The notes under the pieces: model-generated
Database searches by the model: none
What the model was told of the DNA's origin: nothing
The model's input: the letters and a program-made list of their open reading frames with translations, nothing else
Assembly (NCBI RefSeq): GCF_011764545.1
Contig: NZ_AP022870.1
Location: 7,756,001 to 7,820,000, forward strand
From: Phytohabitans flavus
GTDB taxonomy: Bacteria; Actinomycetota; Actinomycetes; Mycobacteriales; Micromonosporaceae
Direction: 5' to 3'
DNA: 64,000 bases
Shown: positions 57,607 to 64,000 of the stretch, one piece after another
How positions within the stretch are numbered: position 1 is the stretch's first letter
Layout of the letters: each line of letters begins with the position of its first letter
Made by a program: the position numbers and the translations under genes

Positions 57607-58434
57607 GTGGCCACGAAAGCTAACGGCTCAAAAGGCTCGCTGCGGGCACGGTGGCTGGGCGAACAGATGCGCCAGCTTCGGCAGGCGCGCGGCCTGAGCT
57701 TGCAGCACGCAGCCGCCATAGCAGGCGTCCACTACGCCGACGCGAGGGACTATGAGAACGGCGGGCAGGTCCTCGACCACCGCCATACGGCCCGGCTCCT
57801 GCACCTGTATCAGGTACAGGAGCCCCACCAGTACGGGCGACTGCTCCAGCTTGCTCGGCACGCGGGGAAGTCGGCTGGCAACCCAGGCGGGCCGCGCCAC
57901 GATCCAGCCATGTTGGACTGGCTTTGGCTTGAGACGCAGGCGAGCCGGATCCGCTGCCACGACGCCGTCCTGGTGCCGGGCCTGCTGCAGACACCGCAGT
58001 ACGCAGTAGCAGCCAAGCAACCTGAACGCCCCGTGTCCGCCACGCAATCGCTCCTGGAGAACCTCACCGGCGGCCTGCACGCCGTCGTTGACGAGTCGGT
58101 GCTGCGCCGGCTGGTGGGCGGCGCCGACGTACTGCGGCATCAGCTACTGCGCTTGGCCGAGGCCATCCGCGCCCCGAACGTCCACATCCAGGTACGCGTC
58201 ACGCCGACGCCGAGCCGCGAGCTGAACGGCACGGACTGCTCGTTCGCTGTGTTCGACGTGCCCGGTCCGTACACCGCCGTCGCGGCGGTGACGCACAGCG
58301 CCTCTGGGCCTGTGGTCCATGAGGGACGCCCTGCCCGCCAGTATGCCGCCGCGTTCGACCAACTCGCCGCTGCTGCCCTGGACACCCGTGCGTCCGCCCA
58401 GTTGATCACCAGCCTAGCCAGACAAACTCCGTAA
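57607..58434 (+). CDS. XRE-family regulator with DUF5753 domain
   Basis: Regulator of about 275 aa; GTG 57607 was chosen as GGAGG (57597-57601) precedes it by 5 nt. HTH about 18-50 (LGEQMRQLRQARGLSLQHAAAIAGVHYADARDYENG), then DUF5753 (CHDAVLVPGLLQTPQYAVA, HAVVDESVLRRLVGGADVLRHQLLRL, VHIQVRVTP). It leads an operon-like + strand series with the next XRE gene, a short ORF, a methyltransferase and two sugar-nucleotide dehydrogenases. Confidence 0.88.
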   Translation: MATKANGSKGSLRARWLGEQMRQLRQARGLSLQHAAAIAGVHYADARDYENGGQVLDHRHTARLLHLYQVQEPHQYGRLLQLARHAGKSAGNPGGPRHDPAMLDWLWLETQASRIRCHDAVLVPGLLQTPQYAVAAKQPERPVSATQSLLENLTGGLHAVVDESVLRRLVGGADVLRHQLLRLAEAIRAPNVHIQVRVTPTPSRELNGTDCSFAVFDVPGPYTAVAAVTHSASGPVVHEGRPARQYAAAFDQLAAAALDTRASAQLITSLARQTP

Positions 58435-58458
58435 CCAGCCGAAAGGAACTGCACCCCG

Positions 58459-59382
58459 ATGCCCAGCAAGCGAGAACAGTTCGCGCAGACGATTCGCGCC
58501 CAGTATCTGGGCGAACGGATGCGCCAGCTGCGGGAGGAACGTGGCCTGGTCCTCAAGTACATCGCCGGGTACCTCGGCGTGGAGTTCAGCACGCTCGCCC
58601 GCTACGAGAGGGCGGAGTGGCCGTTCCGCAAGGAGCATGTGAGCGCCCTACTCGACGTGTACGGCGTGCACGACGAGGACGAGCGGGACGAGCTGATCTC
58701 GATGGCGCGCGATGCGTGGCGGTTGGACCAGTGGGAGAAGGACGACGCGCCCCGCAACGCGCAGGACGCCGCGCGGCAGGTGATCGACCCCTGGTGGGTG
58801 CAGTCCCGGGCCGAGGAGCTGTGCGTATACGCCACCGTCCTCATCCCCGAGCTGCTGCGAGGCCGCGACTACGCCGAGGCTGTCATCCAGCACAGCCTCG
58901 GCGGCCAGCCGTCCATGGCGAAGGTCGACATGCTGATACGCCAGCACCTGCACCGGCAGCAGATTCTGGACAACAAGCCGCCCACTCGACTGACCGCGAT
59001 CATCGACGAGGCCGTCCTGTACCGACCCGCCGGCAGTAGGGCCATCCTCCAAGCCCAGCTAGAACACCTGACCAGAGCCGTCGAACGACCTCACGTCAAC
59101 CTGCGAGTCCTTCCGACGAACGGCGGTCTGCACGACGGCGTCGACGGTGCCTTCACGGTGTGCCGCATGCGGGCCCCCTACCCGACGGTCGCCGTACTCA
59201 CCCACCTGGGCGGCCGGATGGTGATCGAAGGCGCCACCGCCGACCGGTACGAGACCGCATTCGGCGAACTCGGCAAGGCTGCCCTCAGCCCCACCGACTC
59301 CATAGACCTCATCGAACAGACTGCCTGCCAACTCGGCGCTGGCGCCGAACTTCCCGCCACCAAACCGGAGGTGTCGGAGTGA
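58459..59382 (+). CDS. XRE-family regulator with DUF5753 domain
   Basis: Second regulator in tandem, 307 aa. HTH about 15-50 (LGERMRQLREERGLVLKYIAGYLGVEFSTLARYERAE) and DUF5753 (ELCVYATVLIPELLRGRDYAE, LTAIIDEAVLYRPAGSRAILQAQLEHL, VNLRVLPTN). It is about 25 nt behind the previous gene and shares only family-level similarity, so the two are old paralogues. Its stop overlaps the next GTG (GTGA). Confidence 0.92.
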   Translation: MPSKREQFAQTIRAQYLGERMRQLREERGLVLKYIAGYLGVEFSTLARYERAEWPFRKEHVSALLDVYGVHDEDERDELISMARDAWRLDQWEKDDAPRNAQDAARQVIDPWWVQSRAEELCVYATVLIPELLRGRDYAEAVIQHSLGGQPSMAKVDMLIRQHLHRQQILDNKPPTRLTAIIDEAVLYRPAGSRAILQAQLEHLTRAVERPHVNLRVLPTNGGLHDGVDGAFTVCRMRAPYPTVAVLTHLGGRMVIEGATADRYETAFGELGKAALSPTDSIDLIEQTACQLGAGAELPATKPEVSE

Positions 59383-59507
59383 CGATCAGCCCCAACGCCG
59401 AGGTCTCCCGCAGCCTCACGGTCGCCGCGCATCGCATCGCGGCCTACGCCGACGAGCACGACATCCCCATCGCTAGGCCCAACGCCGCCCGGCCAGTCAG
59501 CGGATAG
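59379..59507 (+). CDS. 42-residue hypothetical protein coupled to XRE gene
   Basis: Short ORF beginning MTISPNAEVSRSLTVAAHRIAAYADEHDI. GGAGGT (59367-59372) lies 6 nt before the GTG, which overlaps the preceding stop, so translational coupling is likely. Predicted helical; it could be a DUF397-like partner by position, but the sequence is not DUF397. Confidence 0.55.
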   Translation: MTISPNAEVSRSLTVAAHRIAAYADEHDIPIARPNAARPVSG

Positions 59508-59593
59508 CCGAACAACGCTCGCGCCCGTCCAGCCTGACATCGCACCCAATTTGCCGGACGGCTGGATATCGCCGCGCTAAATCTGGAGCCGCC

Positions 59594-60394
59594 ATGCTGT
59601 ACGCCGATCCAGCCGCACTGTTCGCTGGTACCGCCCACACCTACCTGCGGTACCGGATCGCGCATCCACCGTCCTTCATGGACCATCTCGCCCGCCTCAC
59701 GCCAGCCGGCACGGTCCTGGATCTGGGTTGCGGCCCCGGCTCGGTCGCTCTGGCGCTCGCCGAGCGGGGCCGTGATGTCATCGCAGTCGACGCCAGCCCG
59801 GACATGATCGAGGCCGCGCGCTCCACCGCCGCAGACCGGCTACTCAGCGCCCCTGTGGACTGGCGGGTTGGCGACGTGCACGCCCTGTCCGGCCTACCCA
59901 CCGTGGCCGGTGTGAGCATCGGCGACGCGTTCCACTGGTTCGACCGCGAGGCCGTCCTGCACCAACTCGACCGGCTCGTCGTCGCCGGCGGGTTCGTCGC
60001 CGTGGTCATGTCCTTCACCACCGGCACGCCAAAGCCGTGGTGGTATCCCCTCGTCGACCGAGTCATCCATCGCCATCTCGGCCCGGCCCGGTTCGCAGGT
60101 CCTGGCGCGCTCTACCGGGAACCGGCTGGTGGAGACCACGAAACCGTGCTGCGTGCCTCCGCCTTTAACCACCTCACCGTTACCCGCGCCGACCAACGCG
60201 TCCGCCTGGACCTGGAACAGGTAATCGGCAACCAGTACACCCAGGCGTACACGTCGCCGCCCGTGCTCGGCGACCGGTTCGACGCCTTCGACCAAGACCT
60301 GCGGGCGCTACTGGCGGCCGCGGAGCCATCCGGCGTCTTCATCACCACGACCCAGCCCGGCTTGATCATCGCCCGTCGCGGGGAGGACCTATGA
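59594..60394 (+). CDS. Class I SAM-dependent methyltransferase
   Basis: Methyltransferase of 266 aa with the SAM-binding motif VLDLGCGPGS (about 41-50), the acidic VIAVDASPDMI and WRVGDVHAL. Similar to UbiE/Methyltransf_11-type enzymes; the acceptor is unknown. It ends overlapping the first dehydrogenase (ATGA), implying co-expression with the sugar-nucleotide dehydrogenases. Confidence 0.88.
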   Translation: MLYADPAALFAGTAHTYLRYRIAHPPSFMDHLARLTPAGTVLDLGCGPGSVALALAERGRDVIAVDASPDMIEAARSTAADRLLSAPVDWRVGDVHALSGLPTVAGVSIGDAFHWFDREAVLHQLDRLVVAGGFVAVVMSFTTGTPKPWWYPLVDRVIHRHLGPARFAGPGALYREPAGGDHETVLRASAFNHLTVTRADQRVRLDLEQVIGNQYTQAYTSPPVLGDRFDAFDQDLRALLAAAEPSGVFITTTQPGLIIARRGEDL

Positions 60395-61695
60395 ACATCA
60401 CCGTCATCGGCACCGGACGCCTCGGCGCTCCGTACGCCGCCGGCATGGCCAGCCTCGGCCACCACGTGCTCGGTGTCGACGCCAACCCGGACACCGTCGC
60501 CGCACTCCAGACAGGCAAGGCACCCTTCGCCGAGCCAGGACTGGCCGAGGCGATCACCAACGGTGCGGCTACCGGCCACCTCACCTTCACCGGCTCCTAC
60601 GCAGAGGCGGCCAGACACGCCACCGTGCACTTCATCGCCGTCCCGACGCCGCAGCGCACTGGCAGCAACCACCACGACCTATCCGACGTGTACGCCGCCG
60701 CCGACACGCTCGCCGGCGTCATCGACAAGAACAGCCTCATCGTGGTCAAGTCCTCCGTCCCCGCCGGCACCTGCGATCAGATCGCCACACGCATCGCACA
60801 GCGGGCGCCGTCCGGAGTGCGGATCGAGGTAGCGGCATCACCCGACTTCATGCGCGAAGGCTGCTCCATCGCCGACGTACGCCGGCCCAGCCGCATCGTC
60901 CTCGGCGTCCAGCCCGGCGGCGCTGCCGAACCGATCCTTCGTGACCTATGGGCACCATGTCTGGCCGACGGGGTGCCGCTGGTCGTCACCGACCTGAAAA
61001 CGGCTGAACTGTGCAAGCTGGCCGCCAACGCCTTCCTGGCCACCCGCATCTCCTTCGTCAACGCCCTGGCCATGTTCAGCGACGCCGCCGGTGCGAACAT
61101 CGATGACCTCGCCGAAGTCATCGGCCGCGACACCCGCATCGGCCGGCACTACCTCGCGCCCGGCCTCGGCTTCGGCGGCTCCTGCCTCAGTAAGGACATC
61201 CGCGGGTTCGTCGCCCTCGCCACCGACCTCGGCGTTGGCCACTCGCTCGAGTTCCTCACCGCCGTCGACGACATCAACCAGGCCCGCCGCGGCCAAGCCG
61301 TCGACCTGGCGGTCAAAGCCCTCGGCGGTGACCCCGACGGCCAGCCCATCGCCGTGTGGGGAGCAGCGTTCAAGCCCGGCATCGACGACATTCGCGACTC
61401 GCCCGCCCTCGACGTCGCCGCCTGCCTACATGAGGCTGGCGCCCACGTCACCGTCTACGACCCGCTGGCCATCTCGCACGCCCGCGTCGAGCATCCCGAG
61501 CTGACCTACGCCACAGACGCCGTCGCAGCGGTCGATGGCGCTCGAGTGCTGCTCCATCTCACCGCGTGGTCAGAGTTCGCGGCCATCGACCCAGCCACCC
61601 TCACACCTGGCCCGATCCCCACCCTCGTCGACGCCCGCCCGGGCCTCGACCGCGACCTCTGGCGCGCCGCCGGCTGGACCGTCTCGGTCCTCTGA
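60391..61695 (+). CDS. UDP-glucose/GDP-mannose dehydrogenase family protein (paralogue 1)
   Basis: Sugar-nucleotide 6-dehydrogenase, 434 aa, normally converting UDP-glucose to UDP-glucuronate with two NAD+. Rossmann start VIGTGRLGAPYAAG, SPDFMREG in place of NPEFLREG, KLAANAFLATRISFVNAL and the catalytic Cys265 in GFGGSCLSKD. C-terminal domain with WGAAFKPGIDDIRDSPALDVA. GGGAGG precedes the ATG, which overlaps the methyltransferase stop. The SPDF change near the active site could alter substrate preference. Confidence 0.92.
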   Translation: MNITVIGTGRLGAPYAAGMASLGHHVLGVDANPDTVAALQTGKAPFAEPGLAEAITNGAATGHLTFTGSYAEAARHATVHFIAVPTPQRTGSNHHDLSDVYAAADTLAGVIDKNSLIVVKSSVPAGTCDQIATRIAQRAPSGVRIEVAASPDFMREGCSIADVRRPSRIVLGVQPGGAAEPILRDLWAPCLADGVPLVVTDLKTAELCKLAANAFLATRISFVNALAMFSDAAGANIDDLAEVIGRDTRIGRHYLAPGLGFGGSCLSKDIRGFVALATDLGVGHSLEFLTAVDDINQARRGQAVDLAVKALGGDPDGQPIAVWGAAFKPGIDDIRDSPALDVAACLHEAGAHVTVYDPLAISHARVEHPELTYATDAVAAVDGARVLLHLTAWSEFAAIDPATLTPGPIPTLVDARPGLDRDLWRAAGWTVSVL

Positions 61696-61761
61696 CGAAC
61701 GCCGCCACTGCCTTCTCGACGTTCGACCCGAACCAAACTCCACTCACACGAAGGACACTCG

Positions 61762-63078
61762 TTGAAGATCACCGTTATTGGCTCCGGGCACCTCGGCGCC
61801 ACCCACGCAGCCGGCATGGCCGAGATCGGGCACGACGTCATCGGCGTCGACATCGACCCAACCAAGGTCGACACCCTGAACACCGGCCGGAGCTGGTTCC
61901 ACGAGCCCGAACTCGATGCGCTCCTGGCCCGCAACATCGGCGCCGGACGGCTCCGGTTCACCACCGACTTCGCCCACGCCGGCGAGCACGGCGATGTGCA
62001 CTTCCTCGCTGTCGGCACTCCATCCGGCGACGATGGCGCCTACGACCTGTCCCAACTCTCCACAGCCGTTGAGAAGCTCAGCCCGCACCTGCACCGGCCT
62101 TGCCTTATCGTCGGCAAGTCCACTGTGTCACCAGGCACCGCCCGCACCATCGAAGACCTAGCCCGCCGCCTGGCACCTGCCGCCGAAGCCGTGGAATTGG
62201 CCTGGAACCCCGAGTTCCTGCGCGAGGGTACGGCCGTCGCCGACACCTTGACCCCGGACCGGATCGTCATCGGCGTCAGCTCCACCGAAGCCGAGAAGAC
62301 CCTGCGGATGCTGTATGCGCCAATCACCGCCAACCATGGCTGCCCACTCGTCGTCACCGACCTGTCCACCGCCGAGATGGTCAAGGCCACCGCGAACGCC
62401 TACCTCGCCACCCGCATTTCATTCGTCAACGCCATCGCCGAGATGTGCAACGCCGTCGGTGCGAACGTCGCCGACCTCGCCGAAGCCATCGGCCACGACA
62501 CCCGCATCGGACACCACTACTTCCACCCCGGCCTCGGCTTCGGCGGCGGCTGCCTCCCCAAAGACCTGCACGCCTTCACTCACCAAGCCGACACCAACGG
62601 CATCAACGCGGCAGCCAACCTCCTACGCGCCGTGGATGGCATCAACCAGCACATGCGCGAACGAGCGGTCGAACTCGCGCGCGTCGCAGCCGGTGGAGAA
62701 CTGTCCGGCCGCTGCATAGCGGTGTGGGGTGCCGCGTTCAAGCCGGGCATCGACGACGTACGCGACTCACCCGCTCTGGATGTCGCCCAACGACTGCACG
62801 ACCTTGATGCGCACGTCACCGTCTACGACCCGCAAGCCATGGCCCAAGCCCGTGAGGCGGCTCCAGCCCTCCGCTACGCGCCCAGTGCAGCTGAAGCCGC
62901 CCAGGACGCCGACCTCATCCTCATCGCCACCGGGTGGCCTGAGTTCGGCACCCTCGACCCGTACGTCATCGGCGACCGGGTGGTGAGGCGGGTCCTGGTA
63001 GACACCCAAGGCGTCACCTCCGGAACACGCTGGCGCTCCGCTGGCTGGATGGTTACCGGCCTCGGCCACCAGCCGTAG
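61762..63078 (+). CDS. UDP-glucose/GDP-mannose dehydrogenase family protein (paralogue 2)
   Basis: Second tandem dehydrogenase, 438 aa. Start TTG 61762 with GAAGGA upstream. It keeps the standard motifs NPEFLREG and GFGGGCLPKD (Cys264), and shares VWGAAFKPGIDDVRDSPALDVA with paralogue 1. It lies 66 nt downstream. Tandem arrangement suggests either gene duplication with divergence of substrate or two successive oxidations on different sugar nucleotides. Confidence 0.94.
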   Translation: MKITVIGSGHLGATHAAGMAEIGHDVIGVDIDPTKVDTLNTGRSWFHEPELDALLARNIGAGRLRFTTDFAHAGEHGDVHFLAVGTPSGDDGAYDLSQLSTAVEKLSPHLHRPCLIVGKSTVSPGTARTIEDLARRLAPAAEAVELAWNPEFLREGTAVADTLTPDRIVIGVSSTEAEKTLRMLYAPITANHGCPLVVTDLSTAEMVKATANAYLATRISFVNAIAEMCNAVGANVADLAEAIGHDTRIGHHYFHPGLGFGGGCLPKDLHAFTHQADTNGINAAANLLRAVDGINQHMRERAVELARVAAGGELSGRCIAVWGAAFKPGIDDVRDSPALDVAQRLHDLDAHVTVYDPQAMAQAREAAPALRYAPSAAEAAQDADLILIATGWPEFGTLDPYVIGDRVVRRVLVDTQGVTSGTRWRSAGWMVTGLGHQP

Positions 63079-63089
63079 AGGCATCTGGG

Positions 63090-63120
63090 GCGGGGATACT
63101 GCGCGCAGTAGTATCCCCGC
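63090..63120 (+). terminator. Terminator after the dehydrogenase pair
   Basis: GCGGGGATACT (63090-63100), 9-nt loop, AGTATCCCCGC (63110-63120): an 11-bp stem 12 nt after the stop, within which ACTGCGCGCAGT is an alternative palindrome. Confidence 0.85.
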
Positions 63121-63266
63121 TGACGACGCTATAGCGAATACGCTAAGGGCGTGAAGCAATTGTCCAGCAAGTTGGAGAGTTAGACGAATCGACGGAATGT
63201 GACGCATTTAAACCGAATGCGGCTACGCTCGGCTCGTCCAGGTGCCTCAAATACGCGTGCTGATAA

Positions 63267-64000
63267 TTAAAAGGCCACGTGCTGCTTCTCCAAGTGTTCT
63301 TGATCGTCTTCGGTCCATGACATCACAACCTCGATCGCACGGCTGGTTCCCGCCATGACCAGCAGCGGCCAGCCGAACTCGCCTGACGGAATGATGTCTG
63401 GCCTCTCCTTCCCGTGCAAGATCGGCGCTGAATCTTCGGGTTGAAGCGCTCGGATCTCAACGTGGACCTGCTCGGCTGTGCGGACCCCGATGTTACGCAC
63501 GATTAGACGCTCTGCGCGTGTGCGGTACTTAGTTCGTCCCTTCGAATCGACATACGGCTCCCGCTCGTATGTATAGGACGCGCGCAAGACGGCGTGGTCC
63601 GCTGCAGCGCTGCCCCGCACTACAGCTCCAAGGTTAAGATGACCTAGGTCACTTTCGATGGCTTGTCGCACCTTGTAGCCGAGATCGTCCGGTGACACGT
63701 AGGTTCCCAGTAGCCCCAGAGGCATCAGAGTCCGCTTGAAGTCTTCCAACGCTTTAACCTGCTCAAGGTCAGCTTCACGGGGAATTGGCTCCTCGGAAAA
63801 GTAGACATGCACCGGCCTGCCGGAATCGTGGGAGCGTTGGATCTCTTCAGCCGTGCCGGATACAGCCGCCTCGGTCGCCATGCCTAGGCGGCTGTCGAAC
63901 AGGGCCACGACGATGTCCGACGTGTCGACCAATTGTTCGTTAATGACACTTTGGCCGCGCGAACCCAAGCGAGGTACCGCATTGGTTTCCCATCGACGAG
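63267..64000 (-). CDS. LOG/deoxyribosyltransferase-like protein (partial, cut by window edge)
   Basis: The frame runs from the stop at 63267 to the right edge without a definite start (in-frame residues beyond 63968 read RRWETNAVPR), so the N-terminus is outside the window. The sequence RRWETNAVPRLGSRGQSVIN..DTSDIVVALFDSRLGMATEAAVSGTAEEI..RPVHVYFSEEP follows a pattern seen in a family related to nucleotide deoxyribosyltransferase/LOG-like folds, often near defence or mobile genes. The C-terminal part (about 130-233) is a separate beta-rich domain. Function unknown. Confidence 0.7.
   Translation of the reverse strand, partial: RRWETNAVPRLGSRGQSVINEQLVDTSDIVVALFDSRLGMATEAAVSGTAEEIQRSHDSGRPVHVYFSEEPIPREADLEQVKALEDFKRTLMPLGLLGTYVSPDDLGYKVRQAIESDLGHLNLGAVVRGSAAADHAVLRASYTYEREPYVDSKGRTKYRTRAERLIVRNIGVRTAEQVHVEIRALQPEDSAPILHGKERPDIIPSGEFGWPLLVMAGTSRAIEVVMSWTEDDQEHLEKQHVAF

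Noticed and set aside
41600..64000. tRNA with attachment site or intact integrase marking an integrated element
   Set aside because: No tRNA-like fold, long direct repeat or integrase could be recognised by reading, although several genes are element-like.

Overview
The window is high-GC DNA with strong GC bias at third codon positions, XRE/DUF5753 and DUF397 regulators, a LAL-type LuxR regulator, a FIMAH-type Ser/Thr kinase and a DUF2637 protein. Together these point to a filamentous actinobacterium, most likely Micromonosporaceae; the family-level call is an inference.

Layout. 1-7.2 kb is a catabolic operon on the + strand: two Gfo/Idh/MocA oxidoreductases (the first cut by the window edge), an ABC sugar-binding lipoprotein, two ABC permeases and a GH42-type beta-galactosidase. 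7.1-12.1 kb holds a divergent MFS exporter and alpha/beta hydrolase, then a TetR-MMPL pair with an operator over the tetR promoter. 12.2-13.8 kb is ahcY behind an SAH riboswitch. 13.8-18.4 kb (- strand) carries a DUF6458 protein, a kinase and a large LuxR regulator. 18.4-22.2 kb is a PaoABC-type molybdenum aldehyde oxidoreductase operon. 22.4-30.3 kb has kup, a secreted EEP-family phosphohydrolase, a secreted S15 peptidase and katG. 30.7-35.0 kb has a secreted M15-like coiled-coil protein, terC behind a Mn2+ (yybP-ykoY) riboswitch, a VWA protein and an LtrA-like membrane protein. 35.2-39.2 kb contains two diverged copies of an operator-hydrolase-CPBP protease module with complementary losses, plus a lipoprotein and an HTH regulator. 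39.2-41.6 kb is a helicase-associated WYL-like protein.

41.6-64 kb is accessory. A DUF2786 protein and a tightly coupled three-gene DUF2637 operon resemble actinobacterial integrative-element cargo. A defence-type block follows: an acidic protein and a DUF6119/TIGR04141 protein, divergent from an operon of an HTH + degenerate methyltransferase + target-recognition fusion and then hsdM-hsdS-hsdR. After that come an XRE/DUF397 pair, a zinc-ribbon protein, two more XRE/DUF5753 proteins, a 42-codon ORF, a SAM methyltransferase and two tandem UDP-glucose/GDP-mannose dehydrogenase paralogues. The right edge cuts a gene of a LOG/deoxyribosyltransferase-like family.

Two riboswitches (SAH before ahcY, Mn2+ before terC) show the same visible logic: the 3' strand of P1 can instead pair with the Shine-Dalgarno region, so ligand binding should free it. 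Between 12.9 and 37.4 kb about eleven single-base frame breaks fall in otherwise well-conserved genes (ahcY twice, kinase, paoB twice, paoC, kup, EEP, katG, CPBP, lipoprotein), mostly in C or G runs and nearly all explained by one missing base. This looks like consensus error rather than gene decay. No tRNA, rRNA, CRISPR array or intact integrase was recognised.
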